The notes below the pieces were generated by a model. It was not told the DNA's origin and did not search any database. It worked only from the letters and a program-made list of their open reading frames with translations. Below are positions 22,758-31,942 of a stretch of DNA of 64,000 nt, in pieces (positions within the stretch are counted from its first letter, which is position 1; each line of letters starts with the position of its first letter). Location of the stretch: positions 1 through 64,000 of the forward strand of contig DASXVX010000032.1 in assembly GCA_036504075.1 (NCBI GenBank), read 5' to 3'. The DNA comes from DASXVX01 sp036504075. GTDB taxonomy: Bacteria; Bacillota; Sulfobacillia; Symbiobacteriales; Symbiobacteriaceae. The position numbers and the translations under genes are program-made.

Positions 22758-24137
22758 CTAATCCGCCCGAATGCGGGCGATGAGTTGCTCAACCGTGGCG
22801 GCGAAAGACGGGTCGTGCTTCATGTCTTCCGCGATTTTCTCGCAGGCATGGATCACGGTGGTGTGATCCCGGCCGCCAAACTCCTCGCCGATCTTCGGGA
22901 GGGAGGAGTCGGTCATTTCCCGGGAGAGAAACATGGCTACTTGGCGGGGAAAGGCCACGCTACGTGAGCGATTGCGGACTTCGAAGTCCTGCATGCGGAT
23001 GTTGTAGTGCTCGGAAACAACTTGTTTGATCATGTCAATGTTGACCTGCTTCGGCCGGTTGGGCGGCAGAATATCCTTCAGGGCGTACATTGCGAGCTCG
23101 TGGGTGACGGGGGAGCGCATCATGAGGGAATAGGCCACGACCCGGGTCAGGGCGCCTTCCAGTTCACGGATGTTCGTTTCGATGTTGGTGGCGATATAGG
23201 TGAGCACGTCGTCCGGCACTGACAAGTTCTCCACCTGAGCCTTTTTGCGGAGAATGGCGATCCTGGTTTCGAGATCCGGTGCCTGAATGTCACAGATCAG
23301 GCCCCACTCGAACCGGGAGCGCAGGCGATCCTCCAGGGTGGGAATTTCCTTGGGCGGTCGGTCGGAGGAGATCACAATCTGCTTGTTCGACTCATGGATC
23401 GCGTTAAACGTGTGGTAGAACTCCTCCTGGGTGCGCTCTTTGCCAGCCAGGAACTGAATGTCGTCAATCAGAAGGACATCGACATGCCGGTACCGGTTCT
23501 GGAACTCCAAGGTGGAGTTGTCCCGGAGGGCGTTGATGAACTCGTTGGTGAACGTTTCGGTGGAAATATAAGTGATGCGGGAGTGTGGATTCTGACCATA
23601 AACATAATGCCCGATCGCGTGCATAAGGTGAGTTTTGCCGAGGCCGACGCCACCATAAATAAAAAGCGGATTGTAAGCCTTTGCCGGCTTTTCGGCGACG
23701 GCCAGCGAGGCGGCGTGGGCGAATCGATTGGAGTTACCCACTACAAAGGAATCGAAGGTGTAGCGAGCATTCAGGCGGTGGAGCGGCGTGTCGTGGACGG
23801 GGGGTGCCGACGGCGTAGCGGTGGCCGCTACTTCCTGGGGCGGGCCACCCGTAGGCGAGGGGGTTCCCGGATACTCTTCAATGATGTTGGGGTTGGAGAC
23901 AAACTTCAGCGTCATATTGCGGTTGGTCAAGTCCTTGAGCGCCTGGCGCACAAGGACGCCATAGCGCGACTCCAGACGGTCTTTGGCGAACTCACCCGGC
24001 ACGGCAAGGATGATGGTATCGTCCACAACCGCTACCGGCTTCGTTGTCTTAAGCCAGTTCTCCATGCTGGACTTGGGCAGCTGGCGTTCGAGCAGATCGA
24101 GGCACTGCTGCCAGACTTGAGACAACTCGGTCTTCAT
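22758..24137 (-). CDS. dnaA: Chromosomal replication initiator protein DnaA
   Basis: DnaA binds DnaA boxes, melts the origin and loads the helicase. The 459-aa protein has domain I (QVWQQCLDLLERQLPKSSMENWL), a linker with Pro/Thr/Ala (about 95-120), an AAA+ domain with Walker A YGGVGLGKTHLMHAIG and Walker B VLLIDDIQFLAGKE, and domain IV with the signature GGRDHTTVIHACEKI. Start ATG 24137. DnaA boxes on both flanks suggest autoregulation. Confidence 0.99.
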   Translation of the reverse strand: MKTELSQVWQQCLDLLERQLPKSSMENWLKTTKPVAVVDDTIILAVPGEFAKDRLESRYGVLVRQALKDLTNRNMTLKFVSNPNIIEEYPGTPSPTGGPPQEVAATATPSAPPVHDTPLHRLNARYTFDSFVVGNSNRFAHAASLAVAEKPAKAYNPLFIYGGVGLGKTHLMHAIGHYVYGQNPHSRITYISTETFTNEFINALRDNSTLEFQNRYRHVDVLLIDDIQFLAGKERTQEEFYHTFNAIHESNKQIVISSDRPPKEIPTLEDRLRSRFEWGLICDIQAPDLETRIAILRKKAQVENLSVPDDVLTYIATNIETNIRELEGALTRVVAYSLMMRSPVTHELAMYALKDILPPNRPKQVNIDMIKQVVSEHYNIRMQDFEVRNRSRSVAFPRQVAMFLSREMTDSSLPKIGEEFGGRDHTTVIHACEKIAEDMKHDPSFAATVEQLIARIRAD

Positions 24138-24515
24138 GGGGTGAGCCTCCTCGAAGGGGTGAAATGAGCCGTGGCGGGTTCTGGAGGGAGTATCAACACA
24201 TTATGCACAGCATTATCCACAAGTTGTGTATAAAAAGATTTGAGCCTGTTCCTGCTTCCCAACATTGTGGAAAGCGAACGGGCTGCACGTTTCATGATAA
24301 CAGAGCGGTTTGTAGTTATCAACAGGGGAGTGTCGACGCGTCGGGATACACTGGGGAAAAGGTACGGCGCGCTATGGATATCCTCCTGCATCCGTGGAGA
24401 ATCTGTGGGCTGTCATCCCCAGGCTCCGCTGGTCCGTGTATAGCATGTGTGTGGATTTGTGGGCATTGTATTAAGATGTAGTCACTCGCGGACACCAATC
24501 GCAGTCGGTGCTGGC
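24138..24515. other. oriC: oriC, dnaA upstream part with DnaA boxes
   Basis: Upstream of dnaA are TTATGCACA (24201-24209), consensus TTATCCACA (24213-24221), TGTGTATAA (24225-24233, reverse orientation) and TTATCAACA (24316-24324). The first three are packed into 33 nt. With the boxes downstream of dnaA this makes a bipartite origin of the Bacillus type and probably autoregulates dnaA. The region also separates the leftward (dnaA) and rightward (rpmH) transcription units. Confidence 0.85.
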
Positions 24516-24544
24516 TTGACGTCCCGGAGCGGGTCAGGTATAAT
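24516..24544 (+). promoter_or_regulatory. Strong sigma-A promoter for rpmH
   Basis: -35 TTGACG (24516-24521) and -10 TATAAT (24539-24544) have an exact 17-nt spacer, about 40 nt before the rpmH start. It is one of the best promoter matches in the window. Confidence 0.88.
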
Positions 24545-24585
24545 CTCGCGTGTGTCTTTGGCCGAAAGTTTGGGGGGTGTACGCG

Positions 24586-24720
24586 TTGAAGCGCACGTTC
24601 CAGCCGCATAACAGGCAGTATAAGAAGGTCCACGGTTTCCTCACTCGGATGAGCACCCGTGGTGGACAGAAGGTAATCCAGGCTCGGCGGCTCAAGGGTC
24701 GTAAGCGTCTCGCAGTGTAA
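24586..24720 (+). CDS. rpmH: 50S ribosomal protein bL34
   Basis: This is a 44-aa ribosomal protein with the family sequence MKRTFQPHNRQYKKVHGFLT at the N-terminus and ARRLKGRKRLAV at the C-terminus. The start is TTG 24586; an in-frame GTG three codons upstream would add residues the family lacks. A GGGGGGTG element serves as ribosome site. It heads the rightward cluster rpmH-rnpA-yidD-yidC-jag, conserved next to bacterial origins. Confidence 0.97.
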   Translation: MKRTFQPHNRQYKKVHGFLTRMSTRGGQKVIQARRLKGRKRLAV

Positions 24721-24748
24721 GCCGCGGCGTTTCTGTCGCGGCTCTTTT
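24721..24748 (+). terminator. Intrinsic terminator/attenuator after rpmH
   Basis: GCCGCG/CGCGGC with a short loop is followed by CTTTTT directly after the rpmH stop. It probably lets bL34 be made in excess over RnpA through partial readthrough. Confidence 0.8.
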
Positions 24749-24850
24749 TCCATTTGATTCGGTGATTCATGCAAGTTTCTGCGACCGGGTGCAGAATGGA
24801 GGTTCTGGGGAGGGAGACACCGGTTGGCGGTCGAATCCTTCCCCAGTTAA

Positions 24851-25207
24851 ATGAGACGAGCATACCGATTGAAATCGCGCCTGGACTTCCAGGCTGTCTA
24901 TACCAAAGGACGATCCGTGGCCAATAAGGCCGCGGTGTTATATGTCTTGTCCCAAAAGCCGGTTGGTTCAACCCGCGTGGGTTTTGCGGCCGGAAAGAAG
25001 CTGGGCAAGGCTGTCATTCGAAATCGGGTGAAGCGAAGAGTTATCGCAGCGGTACAGCCGATTTGGACGCGGGTAAAGCCGGGCGTCTCCCTGGTCCTGG
25101 TAGCCCGGCATGCTTCCAAGGACATGGTCTTCACGGAACTCCAGGCGAAGATCCAGGAACTGTTCGAACGCGCCGGGGTGCTTCGAGGGGAAGGACAAGA
25201 GCCATGA
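24851..25207 (+). CDS. rnpA: Ribonuclease P protein component
   Basis: RnpA is the protein subunit that helps the RNase P ribozyme mature tRNA 5' ends. The 118-aa basic protein has the signature GKAVIRNRVKRRV and the usual RLKSRLDFQAVYTKGRS N-terminus. Start ATG 24851. Its stop overlaps the yidD start (ATGA), so the two are translationally coupled. Confidence 0.97.
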   Translation: MRRAYRLKSRLDFQAVYTKGRSVANKAAVLYVLSQKPVGSTRVGFAAGKKLGKAVIRNRVKRRVIAAVQPIWTRVKPGVSLVLVARHASKDMVFTELQAKIQELFERAGVLRGEGQEP

Positions 25208-25416
25208 AGCGCCTGCTGATGGGTTTGGTCCGTTTCTATCAGAGGTACCTGTCACCACTGAAGGGACAGCCTACCTGTCGGTTTTATCCGACCTGCTCCC
25301 AGTATGCCTACGAGGCACTGGGCAAGTATGGGGCGCTCAAGGGGACGTACATGGCCGTCAAAAGAGTGCTCCGTTGCCACCCGTTTCATCCTGGTGGGTA
25401 TGACCCGGTGCCTTGA
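25204..25416 (+). CDS. yidD: Membrane protein insertion efficiency factor YidD
   Basis: The 70-aa protein has the YidD signature: RFYQRYLSPLKGQPTCRFYP then TCSQYAYEALGKYG, ending RCHPFHPGGYDPVP. Conserved Cys residues and a short amphipathic N-terminus suggest membrane association, where it assists YidC-dependent insertion. The start is ATG 25204, overlapping the rnpA stop by 4 nt; longer in-frame readings upstream are merely antiphase translation of rnpA. Confidence 0.95.
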   Translation: MKRLLMGLVRFYQRYLSPLKGQPTCRFYPTCSQYAYEALGKYGALKGTYMAVKRVLRCHPFHPGGYDPVP

Positions 25417-25458
25417 CCGCTGCTGGGAAGGATCTTCTTTTTAGGAGGGCTCTGCGCG

Positions 25459-26148
25459 TTGTTAGCGTCCTTGTTCGCGCCTGAATGGCTTGTAACACCT
25501 ATGGCTTCCCTGCTTGGGTGGTTCCTGAGCGTTTCGAAGGACTATGGTCTGGCGATCATTCTCATGACAGTTGCTGTCCGCGTGGCTATTTTGCCGTTAA
25601 CCATCTATCAAACCAAGTCCATGAAGCGGATGCAGGAGGTGCAGCCCCGCCTCAAGGAAGTCCAGACAAAGTATAAGGATCAGCCCGAAATTCTGAACCA
25701 GAAGATGATGGAACTGTACAAGTCGGAGGGCGTCAACCCGTTCTCGGGCTGTCTGCCGACGCTGGTGCAGATGCCTTTCCTCTGGGCCATGTTCTCGGTC
25801 CTGAAAGCATTTGATCCCGGTGCCCAGTACGGCTTCAATTTCCTTTCCATCCTCAAGGATCTTAATGCCCCGCACCAGATTGGGCTGGTGGCCCTGACTG
25901 TGGTCAGCATGGTGGCACAGAGCTATCTTTCTGGCGCCGGCACCGATCCGAATCAGAAGATGATGATGTACATGATGCCGGTCATGTTCGGCTGGTTGAG
26001 CTGGAACATGCAGGGGGGTGTGGTGCTCTACTGGGTCGTGAGCACAATCTTCGGTCTCGTGCAGCAGGCGATTTATCCCGGGTTCCCGCGGCTGCAGCCC
26101 GCAGGCGCTGGGGGGCCGGGCCCACAAGGGGGCGCTAAAGCGCGATGA
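25459..26148 (+). CDS. yidC: Membrane protein insertase YidC (SpoIIIJ type)
   Basis: This 229-aa insertase folds membrane proteins and in Bacillus supports sigma-G activation in the forespore. It is the short Gram-positive form without the periplasmic P1 domain. The catalytic-groove Arg sits in TVAVRVAILPL, followed by the cytosolic coiled hairpin KRMQEVQPRLKEVQTKYKDQ and further helices ending VLYWVVSTIFGLVQQ. The usual lipobox Cys of Bacillus homologues is not seen. TTG start at 25459 behind TTAGGAGGG; the stop overlaps the jag start. Confidence 0.95.
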   Translation: MLASLFAPEWLVTPMASLLGWFLSVSKDYGLAIILMTVAVRVAILPLTIYQTKSMKRMQEVQPRLKEVQTKYKDQPEILNQKMMELYKSEGVNPFSGCLPTLVQMPFLWAMFSVLKAFDPGAQYGFNFLSILKDLNAPHQIGLVALTVVSMVAQSYLSGAGTDPNQKMMMYMMPVMFGWLSWNMQGGVVLYWVVSTIFGLVQQAIYPGFPRLQPAGAGGPGPQGGAKAR

Positions 26149-26762
26149 AAACGGTCGAGAAAGCCGGCCGTAACGTCGACGAAGCGGTTTCGGCTGCTCT
26201 GGAAGAACTAGGAGTCCCTTCGGAGCGAGTCAAGATCGAAGTGGTCGACGAAGGCAAGGGCGGTTTCCTGGGTATTGGTGCCCGGCCGGCGGTCGTGCGG
26301 GTCACCCTGCGCGAGAACCGGCGGGACCGTGTCGGCCGGTTCCTTGAGGACGTCTGCGAGGCCATGGGCGTCGAAGTACAGGTGGCCTTTCAGCAGGATC
26401 AAGATTACCTGCACGTAGACGTGACTGGCCAGGAAGCCGGTATGCTGATCGGCCATCACGGGCAGACTCTTGAGGCCATGCAATACCTTCTGAACCTGGT
26501 TGGCTCCAAGGTCGATGAGACTGGCCAGCGGGTGCTGCTTGATGTGGAGGGATACCGCAAGCGCCGTGAAGAAACTCTGACCAGCCTGGCGACACGCCTG
26601 GCGGAACGGGTCCGGCGGAATGGGGAGCCCATGGCCCTGGAGCCGATGACCGCCCACGAACGGCGGGTCATCCACCTGGCCCTGCAGGACAACCCCTACG
26701 TGGCTACGACCAGCGAAGGGGAAGAGCCTTTCCGGCGGGTGGTCATTCAACTCAAGCGGTGA
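26145..26762 (+). CDS. jag: Jag/KhpB RNA-binding protein
   Basis: This 205-aa RNA-binding protein, partner of SpoIIIJ/YidC by gene order, has a Jag-N domain (AALEELGVPSERVKIEV, GGFLGIGARPAVVRV), a KH domain with the GxxG loop in MLIGHHGQTLEAMQYLLN, and a C-terminal R3H domain (PMTAHERRVIHLALQ). In streptococci the KhpA/KhpB pair tunes cell division; here the role is inferred only. The ATG overlaps the yidC stop, indicating coupling. Confidence 0.95.
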   Translation: MKTVEKAGRNVDEAVSAALEELGVPSERVKIEVVDEGKGGFLGIGARPAVVRVTLRENRRDRVGRFLEDVCEAMGVEVQVAFQQDQDYLHVDVTGQEAGMLIGHHGQTLEAMQYLLNLVGSKVDETGQRVLLDVEGYRKRREETLTSLATRLAERVRRNGEPMALEPMTAHERRVIHLALQDNPYVATTSEGEEPFRRVVIQLKR

Positions 26763-26839
26763 CGAGTCTCGGGCCTGGTAGCAGCAGAGGCTACCGGGCC
26801 CTTTTGTCAACCGGGGGTCCGGTACTGGGGGTCAAGGAG

Positions 26840-28216
26840 ATGAAGGGCGAGGATACCATCGCGGCCATCGCCACGGGGTTGGGGGAGGCGGGGGTCGGCA
26901 TCATTCGGGTGAGCGGGCCGCTGGCAGTAGCCGTTGGTGATCGGGCATTCCGGTCGCGTTTGGGCGCGCCTTTGATAAAGCGTCGATCACATCAGTTGGT
27001 CCACGGCTGGGTGGTAGATGGTGCGGGGGGCGTGGTCGACGAGGCGTTGGGCGTCTGCATGCGGGGACCGCACTCCTTCACGGGTGAAGACGTGGTGGAG
27101 TTTCACTGCCACGGGGGGCAGATTGCCGTCCGGCAGGTGTTGGCGGCCGCCCTGGCAGCGGGAGCCCGGCTGGCGGAACCCGGGGAGTTTACCCGGCGGG
27201 CCTTCCTGAACGGCCGGGTCGACCTCGCCCAAGCCGAAGCGGTAATCGATATCATACGCGCAAAGACGGACCGGGCCATGGAGGCGGCCGTCCGGCAACT
27301 CTCGGGGGCCTTTAGCACCGAGGTGCGGGCCATTCGTGACCGGCTGCTAGAGATGACGGCCCACCTGGAGGCCGACATCGACTTCCCTGAACTCGAACTT
27401 GAAGTGCACACGCTGCTGCAGGTGGAGGCTGGCTGCCACTGGAGCCTGGAGGGCATTGACCGGTTGTTGGCCGGAGCCCGGCAGGGAAAGCTGTTACGGG
27501 AGGGGCTGCGGGTTGTCATCGCGGGCCGACCGAACGTGGGCAAATCCAGCTTGTTGAACCGGCTGGTCCGGGAGAACCGGGCCATTGTTAACGAAGTGCC
27601 CGGCACCACTCGGGATGTCATTGAAGAGTGGGTCTCCATCCGCGGCCTGCCGGTAATCCTTGCGGATACTGCCGGTATTCGGGAAACGGCGGACGTGGTG
27701 GAGCGGATGGGCGTGGATCGCAGCCGGGAGATGCTGGAGAAGGCGGACCTGATACTGCTGGTGATCGACGCGACCGAAGGGTTTACCGCCGATGATCGGC
27801 AGCTTGTTGAACTGCTTCCGGGGCGGGCTGCCCGGTTGGGCGTTGTGAATAAGCTGGACTTGGTGAATTTGTTCGCGTTCGGACCGGTGGCGGAGGCCCT
27901 CGGCGGGGGGGGGGTAGTCGGGGTGTCGGCCGTAACCGGGGACGGTCTCGGCGAGGTCGAGGAGGCTATCGCTCGGGCTGCCGGAGTGGTTGACAAGGAG
28001 GAGAGCCTCATCGCCAACACCCGGCAGGAGGAGGCGCTGAGGCGGGCCGCCCTGCATCTGCGGGGGGCGCTGGAGACCAAGGCGTCCGGCTTCGGGCCGG
28101 ACCTGATCTCCATTGATGTCCGGGCTGCCTGGGCGGCCCTGGGGGAGATTACCGGGGAGAGCGTTGGGGAGGACTTGCTGGATCAGATTTTTAGCCGGTT
28201 TTGCATAGGGAAGTGA
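26840..28216 (+). CDS. mnmE: tRNA modification GTPase MnmE
   Basis: With MnmG, MnmE installs the 5-(carboxymethyl)aminomethyl group at U34 of several tRNAs. The 458-aa protein has an N-terminal folate-binding domain (DTIAAIATGLGEAGVGIIRV), a helical domain, and an inserted G domain with G1 GRPNVGKSSLLN, G3 DTAGIRET and G4 NKLD. It ends with the invariant C-terminal CIGK. The ATG at 26840 is chosen as homologues begin at this point; the in-frame sequence upstream (from 26759) is unlike the family. Confidence 0.97.
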   Translation: MKGEDTIAAIATGLGEAGVGIIRVSGPLAVAVGDRAFRSRLGAPLIKRRSHQLVHGWVVDGAGGVVDEALGVCMRGPHSFTGEDVVEFHCHGGQIAVRQVLAAALAAGARLAEPGEFTRRAFLNGRVDLAQAEAVIDIIRAKTDRAMEAAVRQLSGAFSTEVRAIRDRLLEMTAHLEADIDFPELELEVHTLLQVEAGCHWSLEGIDRLLAGARQGKLLREGLRVVIAGRPNVGKSSLLNRLVRENRAIVNEVPGTTRDVIEEWVSIRGLPVILADTAGIRETADVVERMGVDRSREMLEKADLILLVIDATEGFTADDRQLVELLPGRAARLGVVNKLDLVNLFAFGPVAEALGGGGVVGVSAVTGDGLGEVEEAIARAAGVVDKEESLIANTRQEEALRRAALHLRGALETKASGFGPDLISIDVRAAWAALGEITGESVGEDLLDQIFSRFCIGK

Positions 28217-28224
28217 ACTAGGCC

Positions 28225-30099
28225 ATGGGCATCACCAAAGGCTACGACGTTATCGTGGTGGGGGCGGGCCATGCGGGCATCGAGGCAGCGCTGGCGGCCG
28301 CTCGCATGGGCATGCGCACCGCCTGCTTCACCACTAACCTGGACAATATCGGCATGATGAATTGCAATCCATCCATCGGCGGACCGGCAAAGGGCCACCT
28401 CGTTAAAGAGATCGACGCGCTGGGTGGACAAATGGGACTCACCGCCGACCAGACCTTTTTGCAGATGCGCCTGCTGAACAGCGGCAAAGGGCCGGCCGTT
28501 CAGGCGTTGCGGGCGCAAATTGATAAGCGGGCGTATGCCTGGGCCATGCGTCTGGCCATGGAGCGGACTCCCAACCTGGACACGAAACAAGGCATGATTC
28601 AGGACATTATTGTCGAGGATGGCCGGGTGCAGGGCGTTGTCACCGCTACAGGGCTGCAGTTTGCCGCGAAAGCGGTCGTGCTCAGTACCGGGACCTACTT
28701 GCATGGGCGCACCATTGTCGGCGAGGTGACCCGGCAGTCCGGACCCAGCGGCCTGGCCCCGTCGGTAGGGCTGACTGCTAACCTCAAGCGGCTCGGTCTG
28801 CAGGTAGGCCGGTTCAAGACCGGTACGCCGCCCCGGGTGGATGCCCGATCGGTGGACTTTAGTGGCATGACGCGTCAGGATGGGGACGAGGAGCCATGGC
28901 GGTTTAGTCTGCTGTCGGTGCGGGAAGCCCGGAAACAGCTGCCGTGCTACCTGACCTATACCAACAACCGGACTCACGAAGTCATCCGGAATAACCTGCA
29001 TCGCGCGCCCCTTTACACTGGGGCGATTGAGGGACGCGGGCCGCGTTACTGCCCGTCGGTAGAGGACAAGGTGGTGCGGTTTGCCGAGCGGGAGAACCAC
29101 CAGGTCTTTCTGGAGCCGGAGTCCTGGGATTCGGTAGAGCTGTATGTGCTTGGGATGTCCACGAGCCTGCCGGAAGAGGTCCAAATCGAAGCGTTGCGGA
29201 CCATCGCTGGGATGGAGAACGTGGAGGTGCTACGTGCTGGATATGCCATCGAATACGATTACGTCGTCAGCACGCAGCTAAAGCCCTCGCTGGAGACCAA
29301 GCAGGTGGCGGGCCTCTTCTGCGGCGGGCAGGTCAACGGGACATCCGGATACGAGGAAGCGGCGGCACAGGGGCTGATTGGCGGCATTAACGCCGCCCTG
29401 TACATTCAGGAGCGGGAACCGCTGGTGTTGAGTCGGTCTGACGCTTATATTGGCGTGCTGGTCGACGACCTGGTGACCAAGGGGTCCAGCGAGCCCTACC
29501 GGATAATGACCTCCCGGGCGGAGTACCGGCTCATGCTCCGGCAGGACAACGCACACCTCAGGCTGACCGAGAAAGGGCGGGAAGTCGGGCTGGTGGATGA
29601 CCACCGCTGGGCCGTGTTTACCGAACTCCGGGATGCGATCCGAGAGGAAGAGCGCCGGCTAGCGAAGGTGGTCATCGCCCCCGATGAAGAGGTACAGGGC
29701 GCGCTCCGGCGCCTGGGGTCAGCGGAACTGAAAACCGGTGTGACTGCGGCCCAAATGCTGAAGCGCCCAGAAGTACGCTACCATGATCTGGTGGAGATGG
29801 GCGTCGGGCGGGCGGACCTTGAGGCGGCGGTGGTCCAGGAAGCCGAGACGTTGATCAAGTACGAAGGGTATATTCAGAAAGAACTGGAACAGGTGGAGCG
29901 AATCCGGCGGTTGGAAGCCAGGCGCATTCCTTCGGACTTCAACTACGCGGGACTCCGTGGACTTTCCATGGAGGCGCGCGAAAAGCTGGCCTCCATTCGG
30001 CCCGAATCCATTGGGCAGGCCAGCCGGATTTCCGGCGTTTCGCCGGCGGATGTGGCGATGCTGATGGTTTACCTGGAGCAGCGGCGGCAGGCGGAATAG
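28225..30099 (+). CDS. mnmG: tRNA uridine-5-carboxymethylaminomethyl modification enzyme MnmG
   Basis: MnmG is the FAD-dependent partner of MnmE. In this 624-aa protein the dinucleotide-binding motif VVGAGHAGIEAALAAARMG is at the N-terminus. GidA signatures GPKYCPS-like (GPRYCPSVEDKVVRF) and QVNGTSGYEEAAAQGL follow, with a C-terminal helical domain (FNYAGLRGLSMEAREKL) that binds MnmE/tRNA. It starts at ATG 28225, 8 nt after mnmE, and is followed by rsmG, the standard gid cluster. Confidence 0.98.
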   Translation: MGITKGYDVIVVGAGHAGIEAALAAARMGMRTACFTTNLDNIGMMNCNPSIGGPAKGHLVKEIDALGGQMGLTADQTFLQMRLLNSGKGPAVQALRAQIDKRAYAWAMRLAMERTPNLDTKQGMIQDIIVEDGRVQGVVTATGLQFAAKAVVLSTGTYLHGRTIVGEVTRQSGPSGLAPSVGLTANLKRLGLQVGRFKTGTPPRVDARSVDFSGMTRQDGDEEPWRFSLLSVREARKQLPCYLTYTNNRTHEVIRNNLHRAPLYTGAIEGRGPRYCPSVEDKVVRFAERENHQVFLEPESWDSVELYVLGMSTSLPEEVQIEALRTIAGMENVEVLRAGYAIEYDYVVSTQLKPSLETKQVAGLFCGGQVNGTSGYEEAAAQGLIGGINAALYIQEREPLVLSRSDAYIGVLVDDLVTKGSSEPYRIMTSRAEYRLMLRQDNAHLRLTEKGREVGLVDDHRWAVFTELRDAIREEERRLAKVVIAPDEEVQGALRRLGSAELKTGVTAAQMLKRPEVRYHDLVEMGVGRADLEAAVVQEAETLIKYEGYIQKELEQVERIRRLEARRIPSDFNYAGLRGLSMEAREKLASIRPESIGQASRISGVSPADVAMLMVYLEQRRQAE

Positions 30100-30112
30100 A
30101 AGGAGGGCTACC

Positions 30113-30853
30113 TTGGAGCAGGCAAACATCGAGCTGTTGGAGGCGGGCCTTAAGGCCTTTGGTATAACGCCGCGGCCGGAGTCGGTGCGGGCCGTCGTGC
30201 GGCATCTCGAACTGGTAGCTGAGTGGAACGAGCGAGTGAATCTGACGGCCATCACGGTGGAGCGGGAGATGGTGCTGAAGCATGCCATCGACTCGGCAGC
30301 GGCCTTTCTGGTCTCAAAGTTAGTGCCGGGGGCGCGTGTTCTGGATGTAGGGCCGGGGGCTGGGTTCCCCGGGGTCACGCTGAAATGTCTGGAGCCCGGG
30401 ATCGATTTGGTCTCAGTGGAGAGCGTGCAAAAGCGCTGCAAGTTTTTAGATTTATTAGGTACCGAAGTGGTATCCCCTCTGGTGGGGGACGTCAAGGGCT
30501 ACGAGGTCGTCTGGGCTCGGGCCGAAGACGCGGGGCAGGACGGAAGGTTGCGGGAACAATTTGACACGGTGGTCGCGCGGGCGGTTGCAGAATTGCGCGT
30601 GCTCAGTGAATTGTGCCTGCCTTTCTGCCGGGTTGGCGGGGAGTTCCTCGCCATGAAGGGGCCCGCCGCAAGTTCGGAAATTGGCCTGGCGGGGAGTGCC
30701 ATTTCCAAGCTGGGTGGTCAGATCGAGGAGGTCAGGGCCATTGAATTGCCGGAGGAGGCGGGGGGGCGGACGCTGATCCGAATCCGAAAGGTCAATTCCA
30801 CGCCGAAAACCTATCCGCGCAAAGCCGGCACGCCCTCGAAGCAGCCTCTGTGA
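30113..30853 (+). CDS. rsmG: 16S rRNA (guanine527-N7)-methyltransferase RsmG
   Basis: RsmG methylates G527 in the 16S 530 loop. The 246-aa Rossmann methyltransferase has the SAM motif VLDVGPGAGFPGV, preceded by WNERVNLTAITVEREMVLKH and followed by VVARAVAELRVLSELCLPF. The start is TTG 30113 behind AGGAGGG. It closes the mnmE-mnmG-rsmG group; a hairpin terminator lies about 150 nt downstream. Confidence 0.96.
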   Translation: MEQANIELLEAGLKAFGITPRPESVRAVVRHLELVAEWNERVNLTAITVEREMVLKHAIDSAAAFLVSKLVPGARVLDVGPGAGFPGVTLKCLEPGIDLVSVESVQKRCKFLDLLGTEVVSPLVGDVKGYEVVWARAEDAGQDGRLREQFDTVVARAVAELRVLSELCLPFCRVGGEFLAMKGPAASSEIGLAGSAISKLGGQIEEVRAIELPEEAGGRTLIRIRKVNSTPKTYPRKAGTPSKQPL

Positions 30854-31165
30854 GTTAACGCCGTACAGGGGGTCACAGTGCGTTTTTGGGGTATTTTTGC
30901 AATGGGGTGGGTAGGGTAGCCGGGCATTCAAGAAAACGGCCCCTGCGCGGTTGTAGCTGTCCACAAAACTCTGGTAAATACGCTGTAGGCGTAGGTTTTA
31001 CAGCGATGGGCCCCGCCGAATAGGCGGGGCTTTTCTGTTATCTTCCCAGCGGTGCCATTGCTGAGAATGCCATGATTTCGGTGCAGGAAGGTCTACTGTC
31101 GCGCCGAATGAGTAACAGGTTGAATGGTGTTTAGGAGTAACAGTCTGCCGGAGGGAGTGTCGCCA
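30854..31165. other. Intergenic region between rsmG and parA
   Basis: About 310 nt with no credible gene; Bacillus has noc here, and it is absent. It contains an inverted repeat CGCTGTA/TACAGCG near 30980-31005 and the terminator below. The parA promoter must lie in the last 120 nt, but I see no clear consensus. Confidence 0.5.
31010..31036 (+). terminator. Intrinsic terminator upstream of parA
   Basis: GCCCCGCC/GGCGGGGC with a 6-nt loop is followed by TTTTCTGTT. It ends the rightward rpmH-to-rsmG transcription unit(s). Confidence 0.85.
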
Positions 31166-31942
31166 GTGGGACGCATAATTGCCGTGGCAAATCAAAAGGG
31201 CGGCGTCGGTAAAACCACTACAGCAGTGAACCTGAGCGCCTGCCTGGCTGAGGCCGGAAAGCGCGTCCTTCTGGTTGATATCGATCCCCAGGGGAATGCC
31301 ACCAGCGGGCTGGGCATTGATCGGAAAACCGTTGGGTCTTCCGTCTATGAACTGCTGTTGGAGGATGTCTCACCACTTCAAGTGATGGTTTCGACCCGGG
31401 TCCCAGGATTATTCGTTGTGCCGGCTACCATCGACCTGGCGGGCGCGGAGATTGAACTGGTGCCGCGCATCTCCCGGGAGATGCGGCTTAGGAAGGCGCT
31501 GGAGCCAGTCCGGAATGAGTTTGACTTCATCCTTATGGACTGTCCGCCCTCGCTCGGGCTATTGACTATCAACGCTCTGACGGCGGCGGACTCCATTCTG
31601 ATTCCAATTCAGTGCGAGTACTATGCGCTGGAAGGGCTTACGCAGTTGATGGATACTTTCAAGCTGGTGCGGGAGGCCCTGAACTCCAAGCTGGAGATCG
31701 AGGGTGTGCTGCTGACGATGTTCGACGGCCGGACGAACCTCTCGATCCAGGTAGTGGACGATGTGAAGCGGTTTTTCCGGGGGAAGGTGTACCGGTCGAT
31801 TGTTACCCGGAATGTACGGCTGAGTGAAGCGCCAAGTCACGGCGTACCGATCACGCTCTACGACCCCAAGTCAAAGGGGGCGGAGGCATACAGTGATTTG
31901 GCCCGGGAGGTGATCGAAAATGTCGAAGAAAGGGCTGGGTAG
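31166..31942 (+). CDS. parA: Chromosome partitioning ATPase ParA (Soj)
   Basis: ParA is the Walker-type ATPase that moves ParB-bound origins and, as Soj, modulates DnaA. The 258-aa protein has the deviant Walker A NQKGGVGKTTTAVNL, LLVDIDPQGNATSGLG and FILMDCPPSLGLLTINAL. The GTG at 31166 gives MGRIIAVANQKGG and lies 8 nt after GGAGGGAG; an ATG 14 codons upstream lacks such support. The 3' end overlaps parB by 23 nt. Confidence 0.97.
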   Translation: MGRIIAVANQKGGVGKTTTAVNLSACLAEAGKRVLLVDIDPQGNATSGLGIDRKTVGSSVYELLLEDVSPLQVMVSTRVPGLFVVPATIDLAGAEIELVPRISREMRLRKALEPVRNEFDFILMDCPPSLGLLTINALTAADSILIPIQCEYYALEGLTQLMDTFKLVREALNSKLEIEGVLLTMFDGRTNLSIQVVDDVKRFFRGKVYRSIVTRNVRLSEAPSHGVPITLYDPKSKGAEAYSDLAREVIENVEERAG

